Source: Chelativorans sp. YIM 93263 (lineage in GTDB: Bacteria > Pseudomonadota > Alphaproteobacteria > Rhizobiales > Rhizobiaceae). From it: a stretch of 64,000 bases of DNA. Positions 34,245 through 42,227 of the stretch are shown here, one piece after another (position 1 is the first letter of the stretch; each line of letters starts with the position of its first letter). Position numbers and translations under genes: made by a program. The stretch lies in the NCBI RefSeq assembly GCF_028767125.1, contig NZ_JAKCWP010000004.1:214001-278000 (forward strand), in the 5' to 3' direction. Under the pieces are notes generated by a model that had not been told where the DNA came from, made no database searches, and worked only from the letters and a program-made list of their open reading frames with translations.

Positions 34245-35249
34245 TCAGGGCGCGGCGAACGGGCGGGTCTTCTGCCCGATCGATCTTTCCAGTCGCTCAT
34301 GCGCCGCGAAATATTCGCGCCCGAGCTGCTCGACCAATGCCGCGGCGGGCACGACCTCCTCGACCGCGCCGATGCCCTGGCCGGAGCCCCAGATTTCCTT
34401 CCAGTTTTTCGGCCGGGAGCGATTGCTGCCGAAATCCATCGTGGAAGGGTCACCGGTAGGAAGATTGTCCGGGTCAAGGCCGACGGCGGCGATCGACGGT
34501 TTGAGATAGTTACCATGCACACCGCTGAAGAGGTCGGTGTAGACGATATCCGCCGCGTGGCTTTCGACAATCATTTGCTTATAGTCATGGACCGCATTGG
34601 CTTCTTCGGTAGCGATGAAGGCGGAGCCGATATAGGCAAGATCGGCGCCGGCGGCCTGGGCGGCCAGGATGCTGTCGCCGCGGCTGATTGCGCCGGAAAG
34701 CACCAGCGGTCCGTCGAACCAGGCGCGGATTTCCTGGACGAGCGCGAAGGGCGAGAGCGTGCCGGCATGGCCGCCCGCACCGGCGGCGACGGCGATCAGC
34801 CCGTCCGCGCCCTTCTCGATGGCCTTCCGGGCGAAGCGGTCGTTGATCACGTCATGAAGCGTGATGCCGCCGCAGGAATGCGCGGCCTCGTTCACCTCCG
34901 GGCGGGCGCCCAGCGACGTGATCCAGATCGGCACCTTCCAACGCATGCAGATTTCGATGTCGCGCTCGAGCCGGACGTTCGAACGATGCACGATCTGGTT
35001 GACGGCGAAGGGGGCGGCCGGGCTGTCTGGGTTTTCCTGATTGTGCCTGTCGAGCTCCTCCGTGATCCGCTTCAGCCAGCGCTCCAGTTCGACGGGATCT
35101 CCCTCCTTCTCACGCGCGTTCAAAGCGGGAAAGGAGCCGACGATGCCTGCCTTGCACTGGGCGATCACGAGGTCGGGATTGGAGACGATGAACATCGGCG
35201 CGCCGATGACCGGGATCCGGAGGTTCTGCAGGGCAGGTGGCAGGCTCAT
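34245..35249 (-). CDS. Nitronate monooxygenase (2-nitropropane dioxygenase family)
   Basis: 334 residues, TIM-barrel flavoprotein. Patterns: IPVIGAPMFIVSNPDLVIAQ (N-terminal FMN region), VPIWITSLGARPEVNEAAHS, IAVAAGAGGHAGTLSPFALV (FMN phosphate and catalytic His), LSGAISRGDSILAAQAAGADLAYIGSAF. Class I enzymes oxidise alkyl nitronates such as propionate-3-nitronate. A good ribosome binding site (CGAGGAG) precedes ATG 35249. Downstream of the GntR gene in the same direction with a 30-bp gap, so likely in its transcript. Confidence 0.9.
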   Translation of the reverse strand: MSLPPALQNLRIPVIGAPMFIVSNPDLVIAQCKAGIVGSFPALNAREKEGDPVELERWLKRITEELDRHNQENPDSPAAPFAVNQIVHRSNVRLERDIEICMRWKVPIWITSLGARPEVNEAAHSCGGITLHDVINDRFARKAIEKGADGLIAVAAGAGGHAGTLSPFALVQEIRAWFDGPLVLSGAISRGDSILAAQAAGADLAYIGSAFIATEEANAVHDYKQMIVESHAADIVYTDLFSGVHGNYLKPSIAAVGLDPDNLPTGDPSTMDFGSNRSRPKNWKEIWGSGQGIGAVEEVVPAAALVEQLGREYFAAHERLERSIGQKTRPFAAP

Positions 35250-35279
35250 GTTTGCTCCTCGTTCTGTGGGTGCGGCGCG

Positions 35280-35927
35280 TCAGGTCTCTTCTGTCTCGGA
35301 TATGGCCAGCCGGGTTTGAAGGGCGGCCTGGATGTGCGCCTTGCCCGCGCGCGCCGCCGCTTCAGTGTCTCGGGCCTTGATCGCGTCGATGATCTCGCGA
35401 TGCTCCTTCTCCGCCGTAGAGGTGCGACCGGGCTGCACGAAGGTGGTACGCGGCAGGAGCGCGATGGTCTCCTGAAGCTCCTCAACGGCCGCCTGCAGGT
35501 AACGGTTGCGCGCGGCATCATAAAGCCGAGCGTGAAAGTCGCGATTGCGCGCGGCGGCCTTGTGGGGATCGTCCGCGGCGCCGAGCTCACCGTTGATGCG
35601 TTCCAGATTGGCGATCTCGGCTTCCGTGGCATGCTGGGCGGCGAAGCGCGCCACGAGCGCCTCCATCTCCTGGCGCATGGCGTAAAGCTCGAAAATCTGT
35701 GACATCGACAGGACGGGCACCGCCAGGCCGCGGCCGGAGGCGGTCTCGAGCAGGCCCTTTTCCTGCAAGCGGCCGAGCGCCTCGCGCACCGGCGTACGGC
35801 TCACGCCGATTCGCTGTGCGACCTCCTCCTCGCGGAGCCTGTCTCCCGGCTTATAGACGCCGTCGCGAATGGCGGCGAGAATGGCACGGTAGGCATTCTG
35901 GCCCCGTGTGGATGAAGCGGAACGCAT
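35280..35927 (-). CDS. GntR-family regulator, FCD subfamily
   Basis: 215 residues. HTH at about 8-72: AYRAILAAIRDGVYKPGDRL, REEEVAQRIGVSRTPVREAL, GRLQEKGLL; FCD domain from about 80 with the metal-binding residues in RDFHARLYDAARN (Asp/His) and EHREIIDAIKARD (His). FCD regulators of this type bind TNGT-N2-ACNA palindromes and respond to organic acids. It is divergent from the AbrB-type permease and is the best candidate to act at the TTTGTATACAAA sites at 38.5, 46.5 and 50.1 kb. Confidence 0.9.
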   Translation of the reverse strand: MRSASSTRGQNAYRAILAAIRDGVYKPGDRLREEEVAQRIGVSRTPVREALGRLQEKGLLETASGRGLAVPVLSMSQIFELYAMRQEMEALVARFAAQHATEAEIANLERINGELGAADDPHKAAARNRDFHARLYDAARNRYLQAAVEELQETIALLPRTTFVQPGRTSTAEKEHREIIDAIKARDTEAAARAGKAHIQAALQTRLAISETEET

Positions 35928-36009
35928 TTATATTTTCAGTCCTCCCCCGGGTTGCACCGTCGTTACGGGTTCGCGATTGAAGAAGGGGCGCTTCACCGGA
36001 CGGCAGTAT

Positions 36010-36030
36010 GCAGATGTGCACAATATCTGC
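36010..36030. promoter_or_regulatory. Inverted repeat between gntR and the AbrB-type permease
   Basis: GCAGAT-GTGCACAAT-ATCTGC: perfect 6-bp arms around a 9-bp spacer, 64 bp upstream of the permease start in the divergent promoter region. Not the FCD consensus, so possibly bound by a different protein; significance uncertain. Confidence 0.35.
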
Positions 36031-36093
36031 TAGGCCGCAAAGATCAATCGCAAGGCCGGCCTCACCGGCATCTCGAAACGACAACCGGCTATC

Positions 36094-37155
36094 ATGCAGA
36101 ACCTGCTGTTTCTTTCGCGGACGATCATCATCGGAGCTCTCGGTGGGCTGATCGGATATTTGCTCGGCCTGCCGCTCGGGTGGCTGCTCGGCGCGATGCT
36201 CGCGACCGTTCCGCTCGCCGTCGCAGGCTTCGAGATGCGCTCTTCGTGGCGCCTGCGCTCCGTTATGGTGGCGGTGATCGGGGTCATGGTCGGTGGTGCC
36301 TTCACGCCGGACATTGTCGCCCAGGCCTCTCGTTGGGTCTACTCGTTGATCGGTATCGCGATTTACGGGGTCGTGATCACCTTCGTGGGTATCGGCTTTT
36401 GCCGTTACGTCGCCCGGCAGGGGCGGCTGACGGCCGCCTTTGCCGCCACGCCCGGAGGTCTGAGCGAGATGTTGGTAATCGGCCCGTCTCTGGGTGCGGA
36501 TGTGCGGTTCTTGAGTCTTGTTCACGGGATGCGGGTCATGATCATTCTGATGACGGTGCCCGCGGTGGTGACGCTCGTCGGGCTCGGTCCGGGTGAGGCT
36601 ATCGAGGTCGACCGCAGCCTGGATCTGAGCCTTGCGATGCCACTTCAAGACGCGGTCATTCTGCTGGGATGCGTGATCTTTGGGATAATCGGCGGGCGTC
36701 TGCTGCGCCTGCCGGCCGCCGACCTCTCCGGCCCGCTTCTCCTGAGCGCGGTCGCGCATCTGGCCGAGTGGACAACCTTTCACCCGCCACAGCTCATCGT
36801 CATCGCCGCGCAGGTCGTGATCGGTGTTTCGATCGCCAAGTTCTTCGCCGATATCACCTGGCGGCAATTGTTCGGCGGGCTGGTTCTGGGGGGCGGACTG
36901 ACGGTCACGACGCTGACGCTGGCTGCCCTGTTCGCCTATGGCTTCGAGCGGTTTCTGGGTATTCCCTTTTCCATGGCCTATCTCGCCCTCGTTCCGGGCG
37001 GCCTGCCGGAGATGAGTCTGGTATCCGTGTCTCTGGGCATCGACCCGGCCTTCGTCAGCGTGCATCATCTTTTCCGGATCGTTCTGGTGCTGACGCTCGC
37101 GCCCATTCTTATTCCACTCTGGGCGCGCGAGGAGATCACGCCGGTCGAGGAATGA
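36094..37155 (+). CDS. AbrB-family membrane protein (duplicated permease-like domain)
   Basis: 353 residues with about 10 membrane segments arranged as an internal duplication: GALGGLIGYLLGLPLGWLLG AMLATV in the first half and FFADITWRQLFGGLVLGGGL plus FSMAYLALVPGGLPEMSLVS in the second, parallel to ATPGGLSEMLVIG in the first. The paired PGGL-x-EM motifs are typical of the AbrB (Gneg_AbrB_dup) family, once called putative ammonia monooxygenase and now thought to be transporters. Encoded beside organic-acid catabolic genes, it may be a second importer or an exporter of this regulon. Confidence 0.85.
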   Translation: MQNLLFLSRTIIIGALGGLIGYLLGLPLGWLLGAMLATVPLAVAGFEMRSSWRLRSVMVAVIGVMVGGAFTPDIVAQASRWVYSLIGIAIYGVVITFVGIGFCRYVARQGRLTAAFAATPGGLSEMLVIGPSLGADVRFLSLVHGMRVMIILMTVPAVVTLVGLGPGEAIEVDRSLDLSLAMPLQDAVILLGCVIFGIIGGRLLRLPAADLSGPLLLSAVAHLAEWTTFHPPQLIVIAAQVVIGVSIAKFFADITWRQLFGGLVLGGGLTVTTLTLAALFAYGFERFLGIPFSMAYLALVPGGLPEMSLVSVSLGIDPAFVSVHHLFRIVLVLTLAPILIPLWAREEITPVEE

Positions 37156-37247
37156 ACGCCGCTTCGTCGATGGGTTGCCCGTCGGCGAACCCCCTCCTCT
37201 GGAATGAGCGATGGCCGGTCCCCGCGCCTGGGCTTACATCAGTCCCG

Positions 37248-37439
37248 ATGCTTTATCTCGACCAAAAACCAAAGCTTTCGGGACCGAATACAACGTCCAT
37301 TCTGGCAAGATTGCGCGCGTCTGGCTCCGCCGTGAGCGACTGGATCGACCGCGTACGCTTGTACCAGACCTTCGCGCTATATGCGCAGACGCATCCGCTT
37401 CCGCCAAAAGCGCTGCGCCGACTGGGCTTGACGGGCTGA
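37248..37439 (+). CDS. Possible small basic protein (63 residues)
   Basis: Reads MLYLDQKPKLSGPNTTSILA then RLRASGSAVSDWIDRVRLYQ and TFALYAQTHPLPPKALRRLG. The C-terminal half, a helix ending in LPPKALRRLGLTG, resembles the end of DUF1127-type small proteins (arginine-rich, ending in R-D/R-I/L-G-L), but the match is loose. No clear ribosome binding site precedes ATG 37248. It fills part of a 366-bp gap between the permease and lysR; the rest of that gap holds no recognisable feature. Confidence 0.35.
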   Translation: MLYLDQKPKLSGPNTTSILARLRASGSAVSDWIDRVRLYQTFALYAQTHPLPPKALRRLGLTG

Positions 37440-37521
37440 GCCGGGCGGTATCTGACCGGCTCGCACACAGAGCGCCTTTCCGCGTTATAGTGGCATCGAA
37501 AGACAAGCGAGTCGCTTTACG

Positions 37522-38433
37522 ATGTCACAATTCGATCCCGTTACGGGACGGCTGGTTCTGGCGCTGGCGCGCGATGGCTCAATCGCCAAGGCCGCCGAGC
37601 GCGAACACATAGCGCCCTCCGCCATCAGTCGGCGTATCGCCGATCTGGAGGCGAATGCGGGCGTGGTTCTGTTCGACCGCTCGGCAACCGGCGTATCGCT
37701 GACCGCGGCCGGCGCAGCCTATGCGGAGGGTTGCCGGCGCATTTTCCGTGAGATTGCCGATCTCGAAACCAGCATGGCGGAGTTCGCTACGGGCCGCAGT
37801 GGTCAATTGCGCATTGCCGCATCGAGCTCCGCCTTGTCCGGGCGTCTCCCGGAGCTCCTGGCGGATTATGCCAAGCAACATCCCAAGGTACAGCTTGATA
37901 TTCGCGAGGCCGTCGCGCGCGCGGCGCTGGCCACCCTTGAAGACGCGCAGGTCGATCTTGCCATTCTCGCGGACAATTACGACTTCGCCCGCTTCGACAT
38001 CCTGCCTTTCGAGGATGATCACGTCTGGATCGTCGCCTCGCCTGAACACCCCATCGCAGGGCGCATCGCGGAGCGGGAACCACTGACGTTCGATGATGTG
38101 CTTCATTATGAGATCGTCGGAGTTCATCACACCGGCGCGCTCGACCGGCTTTTGCACGATGCGGCGCGGAAAGCCGGCCGCACGCTTGGCGAGCGGGTCA
38201 ACGTCGAAAGCTTTCCATCGCTTGTGCGCATGGTGGAGGCGGGGTTCGGAATCGGCTTTCTCCGCAACTCCTCCATACACCTGCTGGCGGGAACGGATCT
38301 TCTCTATACACAGCTTCAGGAGGATTGGGCGAAGCGGCAGCTGGTGGTCGCCACGCGCAAGACTGCGCCGCAAGCAGCCTCGGTGAAGGCTTTCATCAAG
38401 CTTGCCTCGGAGACCTACCGCCCGATCCCGTGA
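37522..38433 (+). CDS. LysR-family regulator
   Basis: 303 residues. HTH at about 5-62 (RLVLALARDGSIAKAAEREH IAPSAISRRIADLEANAGVV), effector domain from 90: GQLRIAASSSALSGRLPELL, DIREAVARAALATLEDAQVD LAILADNYD, MVEAGFGIGFLRNSS. Encoded upstream of and in the same direction as the Ldh-dehydrogenase-RraA genes, which start 110 bp later, so a local regulator is likely, in addition to the GntR-type site in the same gap. Confidence 0.9.
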   Translation: MSQFDPVTGRLVLALARDGSIAKAAEREHIAPSAISRRIADLEANAGVVLFDRSATGVSLTAAGAAYAEGCRRIFREIADLETSMAEFATGRSGQLRIAASSSALSGRLPELLADYAKQHPKVQLDIREAVARAALATLEDAQVDLAILADNYDFARFDILPFEDDHVWIVASPEHPIAGRIAEREPLTFDDVLHYEIVGVHHTGALDRLLHDAARKAGRTLGERVNVESFPSLVRMVEAGFGIGFLRNSSIHLLAGTDLLYTQLQEDWAKRQLVVATRKTAPQAASVKAFIKLASETYRPIP

Positions 38434-38470
38434 GGAGGTGAATGCTGCTATCCCATACGTGATCTCGTTC

Positions 38471-38498
38471 AGGAGGCATCGCTTGCAAATCGCCTCCT
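38471..38498 (+). other. Hairpin after lysR
   Basis: AGGAGGC (38471-38477) pairs with GCCTCCT (38492-38498) over a 14-nt loop. It has no T-run, and lies between lysR and the Ldh operon promoter; may weaken read-through. Confidence 0.4.
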
Positions 38499-38513
38499 TC
38501 TGTGATGAATACT

Positions 38514-38525
38514 TTTGCATACAAA
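38514..38525. promoter_or_regulatory. FCD-GntR operator candidate A (TTTGCATACAAA)
   Basis: TTTGCATACAAA differs by one base from the perfect palindrome TTTGTATACAAA found at 50112. It lies 19 bp upstream of the Ldh-family start codon, a position suited to repression. One of three strong matches in front of organic-acid operons in this region. Confidence 0.6.
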
Positions 38526-38543
38526 TTTGGGAGAAGCACGTCG

Positions 38544-39599
38544 ATGACCGAGGTCCTGACCGTCGACCATCGCCGGCTTGAGGAACTCGCTGCATCCATG
38601 CTTGCCATGCAAGATGTGCCGGAGGCGGATGCCGAGCGCATTGCCGCGTGTCTGGTGCTCGCCGATTTGCGCGGCTTGCCCTCCCACGGGATTGCTCGGC
38701 TGCCGGTCTATGCCGAGCGTCTGCGTAGGGGGCTGGTGAAGCCCCGCCCCAATCTGAATCTGGATGAGCCGACGCCGGTCTGTGCACGGCTCGACGGGGA
38801 TGATGGCTTCGGCTTCGTCATCGCAACAAGGGCGATGGATGAGGCCATGGAACGGGCGCAGACCTATGGGATCGGCATGATTTCGGCCTTCCGCTCGACC
38901 CATTTCGGGATGGCCGCGTGCTATCTGCTGCAGGCCGTGGAGAAGGGTTTTGCAGCTTTCATCTTTACCAATGCTTCGCCCGCCATGCCGGTGTGGGGCG
39001 GGCGCGAGCCCTTTCTGGGCACGAGCCCCTTTGCCTTCGCGGCGCCGGGAACGGACAAGGTACCGTCGATCGTCCTCGACATGGCGACCTCGGTGGTCGC
39101 GCGAGGAAAGATACGGCGGGCAGCGGCGAAAGGCGAGCCGATCCCGGAAGGCTGGGCGCTCGACAAGGAGGGGAATCCGACGACCGACGCCCGGGCCGCT
39201 TATGAAGGCATCGTGCTGCCGCTTGCGGGGCCCAAGGGCTCCGGCCTTTCACTGATGATGGAGGTGATGGGCGGCGTGATGAGCGGTGCGGCTTTTGCAG
39301 GACGCGTCGGCAACCAGTACAAGGATTTCGACGCGCCGCAGAATGTCGGTCACACGTTTGTCGCCATCCGGCCGGATGTTTTTGTGGGACAGGATTATGC
39401 CGCGCGCATGGAAGAACTCGTCCGGCGGGCAAAATCCTCGACGCCCATTGACGCCGCGCAGCCCGTGCTCATGCCTGGCGAGCCGGAGGCGCTGCGCGAG
39501 GCGGAGAACCGCCGGAAAGGAGTGGAGATGCCGGCAGATGTGGCCGAGGCGCTCCGGCAGGAAGCATCCCGCCTCGGCATCCGGATCGACGATTTTTGA
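38544..39599 (+). CDS. Ldh-family (malate/L-lactate/ureidoglycolate dehydrogenase) oxidoreductase
   Basis: 351 residues from ATG 38544 (GGGAGAA just upstream; an earlier in-frame ATG at 38502 lies before the operator and lacks a ribosome binding site). Family patterns: LRGLPSHGIARLPVYAERL (substrate-binding His/Arg), SAFRSTHFGMAACYLLQAV (catalytic His), ASPAMPVWGGREPFLGTSPF AFAAPG, and VLDMATSVVARGKI. These are NAD(P)-dependent 2-hydroxyacid dehydrogenases with a fold unrelated to classical LDH. First gene of a three-gene operon with two other organic-acid enzymes. Confidence 0.9.
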   Translation: MTEVLTVDHRRLEELAASMLAMQDVPEADAERIAACLVLADLRGLPSHGIARLPVYAERLRRGLVKPRPNLNLDEPTPVCARLDGDDGFGFVIATRAMDEAMERAQTYGIGMISAFRSTHFGMAACYLLQAVEKGFAAFIFTNASPAMPVWGGREPFLGTSPFAFAAPGTDKVPSIVLDMATSVVARGKIRRAAAKGEPIPEGWALDKEGNPTTDARAAYEGIVLPLAGPKGSGLSLMMEVMGGVMSGAAFAGRVGNQYKDFDAPQNVGHTFVAIRPDVFVGQDYAARMEELVRRAKSSTPIDAAQPVLMPGEPEALREAENRRKGVEMPADVAEALRQEASRLGIRIDDF

Positions 39600-39608
39600 C
39601 GCAGGGAG

Positions 39609-40589
39609 GTGCGATTGCTGCGCGTTGCGATACTAGACGATTATCAGAATGTTGCCCGGTCGCTGGCGAACTGGTCTCAATTGGGGCCGGACTACGAAGT
39701 GACCGTCTTCACGGAGAATCTTTCCACGGAAGACGCAGCAGCCGAGGCGCTTGCGGAATTCGACGTGCTCTGTCTGATGCGCGAGCGCATGCCGCTTTCC
39801 GCCAGTCTGATCGCGCGCCTGCCCAAGCTGAAGCTCGTCAATGTCACCGGCGCGCGGGTGCGCGTGATCGATTTCGATGCCGCGACGGCGCGCGGCATTA
39901 CAGTCTGCCACACCTTCGCCGGCGAGTCGCGCCATGCCACGCCGGAACTGGCCTGGGGGCTGATTATCGCCTGTGCACGCCATATCCCGGACGAGCACAG
40001 GCATGTACGGGAAGGCCAGTGGCAGCAGACCATCGGCACCACGCTGGGCGGGAAGACGCTTGGGCTCGTCGGCCTGGGAAAGCTCGGCAGCCGGATGGCG
40101 GCCATTGGCCAGGCGTTCGAGATGAATGTGATCGCCTGGAGCCAGAACCTCACCGACGAGCGCGCGGCGGAGGCGGGCGTGCGCCGCGTCGATAAGGAGA
40201 CGCTCTTTTCGAGCGCGGACGTCGTTTCGCTGCATCTGGTTCTCTCCGAGCGCTCGCGCCACACGGTGAGCGCACGTGAGCTAGGCTTGATGAAGCCCGG
40301 CGCCATTCTGGTGAACACTTCGCGTGGGCCGCTCATCGACGAAGAGGCGCTTGTGAAAGCGCTTGAGGAGCGGCGTATCCGTGCGGGGCTCGACGTCTTC
40401 GACACCGAGCCGCTTTCGGCTGACCACCCGCTGCGCTCGGCGCCGAACACGGTGCTCTCGCCGCATCTGGGCTATGTCACTGAAGGCGCGTACGAGCGCT
40501 TTTACAAGGATACTGTCGAAAACATTCTGGCCTGGCAGGCGGGGGAACCCGTGCGCGTGTTGGCTGCGCCGAAATCACAGGAGGGATAG
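39609..40589 (+). CDS. D-2-hydroxyacid dehydrogenase
   Basis: 326 residues if GTG 39609 is the start; TTG 39615 fits better with the GGGAGG ribosome binding site and would remove two residues. NAD-binding motif GLVGLGKLGSRMAAIG (about 155-170), and the catalytic triad of the family in NTSRGPLIDEE (Arg), DVFDTEPL (Glu) and LSPHLGYVTEGAYERF (His). It starts 9 bp after the Ldh gene. The pair of dehydrogenases with opposite stereochemical preference could interconvert hydroxy-acid enantiomers or act on successive intermediates. Confidence 0.9.
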   Translation: MRLLRVAILDDYQNVARSLANWSQLGPDYEVTVFTENLSTEDAAAEALAEFDVLCLMRERMPLSASLIARLPKLKLVNVTGARVRVIDFDAATARGITVCHTFAGESRHATPELAWGLIIACARHIPDEHRHVREGQWQQTIGTTLGGKTLGLVGLGKLGSRMAAIGQAFEMNVIAWSQNLTDERAAEAGVRRVDKETLFSSADVVSLHLVLSERSRHTVSARELGLMKPGAILVNTSRGPLIDEEALVKALEERRIRAGLDVFDTEPLSADHPLRSAPNTVLSPHLGYVTEGAYERFYKDTVENILAWQAGEPVRVLAAPKSQEG

Positions 40590-40590
40590 A

Positions 40591-41079
40591 ATGGCCGTAC
40601 TCAAGACCGCTGATCTGATCGACGATCACGACGAGAAACTGCGCTTTTGCAATCACCCGCTAGTCCTGTTCGGTGGGTCAGGCGGCTTCCATGGTCCGGT
40701 CGTGACGGTAAAGTGTTTCGAGGACAATGCGCTCTTGCGCAGCGTTCTGGAGGAACCCGGCGAGGGACGGGCGCTGGTAGTCGATGGCGGCGGTTCCACG
40801 CGCTGCGCGGTGGTGGGCGACAAAATCGCCAAGCTCGCGCAGGATAATGGCTGGGCTGGCGTGGTCATCAACGGCGCGATCCGCGACAGCGAAGAGATCG
40901 ACGAGATGGATTTCGCTATTTTCGCGCTTGCGACTTCGCCGAAAAAGAGCGCCAAGCAGAAGACCGGCGCGCGCGATGTTCCGGTCACTTTCGGGGACCT
41001 CACCTTCGAGCCCGGCCACTACCTTTATGCCGACGCGGACGGCATTCTGGTCGCCGATGGGCCGGTGCACGGGGGATAG
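40591..41079 (+). CDS. RraA-family protein (possible HMG/CHA-type oxo-acid aldolase)
   Basis: 162 residues. RraA fold with VVTVKCFEDNALLRSVLEEP, GRALVVDGGGSTRCAVVGDK and GWAGVVINGAIRDSEEI; the loop Gly-x20-Arg-Asp that binds metal and the pyruvoyl group in class II pyruvate aldolases is present (VVDGGG... GAIRDS). In E. coli the same fold inhibits RNase E, while in catabolic loci it cleaves 4-hydroxy-4-methyl-2-oxoglutarate or 4-carboxy-4-hydroxy-2-oxoadipate. The context favours an aldolase here. ATG is 1 bp after the dehydrogenase stop, with GGAGGGAT upstream. Confidence 0.85.
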   Translation: MAVLKTADLIDDHDEKLRFCNHPLVLFGGSGGFHGPVVTVKCFEDNALLRSVLEEPGEGRALVVDGGGSTRCAVVGDKIAKLAQDNGWAGVVINGAIRDSEEIDEMDFAIFALATSPKKSAKQKTGARDVPVTFGDLTFEPGHYLYADADGILVADGPVHGG

Positions 41080-41165
41080 GTTGTAGCGGGCGTTTGCGGA
41101 AAAGCCCTTTGTCGTCGCCACCCCGAACGCTCCCTCCGGTCGAACGGTTGAGGAGAGTGCGACGA

Positions 41166-42227
41166 TTACCCCGCCAGCGCTTCCACGACCTTTTGCGCAA
41201 ATGCGCGGGTGCCAAGCCGGCCGCCCAGGTCGGCGGTGCGCGTTTGCGCGTTTGAAAGCGCCTTGTCCACTGCAGCCTCGATCTCGGATGCGGCGGCGGT
41301 GAACTTATCCTTTCCGGTGCGCTCGCCGTACCAGCTAAGAAGCATCGCAGCGGAAAGGATCATCGAAGACGGGTTTGCCCTGTCCTGCCCGGCGATGTCC
41401 GGCGCTGAACCATGTTGGGCCTGCGCGGCGGCATGATCGTCTCCCGCGTTAAGAGAGCCGGCGAGGCCGAGGCTTCCTGAAAGCTCTGAGGCAAGATCGG
41501 ATAGAGTATCGCCATAGAAATTCGTCGTGCAGATGACGTCGTAGCGGGACGCATCGCGCACGAGCAGTGCGGCCATGGCGTCGATCAGAACATCCTCAAT
41601 CTCTACGTCCGGGAACTCTTTGGCCACCTCCCGCACCATCTTCAGAAAGAGGCCGTCGGTCATTTGAAAGGCATTCGCCTTGTGCACGGCAGTCACCTTC
41701 CTGCGCCGCTTGCGCGCCAGCTCGAAGGAGCGGCGGGCGATCCGCTCACAGGCCGCCGCCGTTATCTTGCGCATGGAAAGTGCGACACCCTCGACCGGCA
41801 TGAATTCGCCGGGCCCCTCCGCCATGTTCCGGTCCGGATACATGCCCTCGGTGTTCTCGCGCATGATGACAAGATCCATGTCCGTGCCGCGATGCGGCAG
41901 GTCGGGCCGTGTTCGGGCAGGGCGGATATTGGCATAAAGGTCAAGTCTGGTGCGGAACGCGGCGGAAAAATTGATGCCGCCTTCCTCGGGCGGTGGATAT
42001 TCGAGATTGGACATGGGACCGAGGAGGACGCCGTCCATCTGACGAGCGAGCGGCAGGATGTCATCCGGAAGGCTCGTGCCATGCTTCTTTAAGCTCGCAA
42101 GGCCCACCTCCCGATGGGTGTACTCGAGGCCGAGGGCGAAGCGGTGGTCGGCCGCTTTCAGAACGGCGAGACTTGCCTCCATGATTTCCGGCCCGATCCC
42201 GTCTCCGGGCAAAACAAGAACTTTCAT
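41166..42227 (-). CDS. Isocitrate/isopropylmalate dehydrogenase-family enzyme (tartrate/D-malate DH-like)
   Basis: 353 residues. VLPGDGIGPEIMEASLAVLK at the N-terminus, GGINFSAAFRTRLDLYANIR PARTRPDL, MDLVIMRENTEGMYPDR (substrate loop), KVTAVHKANAFQMTDG with catalytic Lys, and metal-ligand Asp residues in YDVICTTNFYGDTLSDLASE. These enzymes oxidatively decarboxylate beta-alkyl 2-hydroxy acids such as isopropylmalate, isocitrate or tartrate. The adenine-binding region (SAPDIAGQDRANPSSMILSA) follows the family. Its ATG overlaps the TAA of the prpF-like gene (TAATG). Last gene of the tct operon. Confidence 0.9.
   Translation of the reverse strand: MKVLVLPGDGIGPEIMEASLAVLKAADHRFALGLEYTHREVGLASLKKHGTSLPDDILPLARQMDGVLLGPMSNLEYPPPEEGGINFSAAFRTRLDLYANIRPARTRPDLPHRGTDMDLVIMRENTEGMYPDRNMAEGPGEFMPVEGVALSMRKITAAACERIARRSFELARKRRRKVTAVHKANAFQMTDGLFLKMVREVAKEFPDVEIEDVLIDAMAALLVRDASRYDVICTTNFYGDTLSDLASELSGSLGLAGSLNAGDDHAAAQAQHGSAPDIAGQDRANPSSMILSAAMLLSWYGERTGKDKFTAAASEIEAAVDKALSNAQTRTADLGGRLGTRAFAQKVVEALAG

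Noticed and set aside
34299-35702. A 467-codon plus-strand frame
   Set aside because: Antisense to the nitronate monooxygenase and GntR genes, both well supported.
35851-37068. A 405-codon minus-strand frame rich in Arg, His, Gln and Asp
   Set aside because: Antisense to the AbrB-type permease; the composition is that of the reverse complement of a hydrophobic membrane gene.
41080-41165. Gap between convergent rraA-like and IDH-like genes examined for a terminator
   Set aside because: No strong stem with a T-run was found in the 86 bp.
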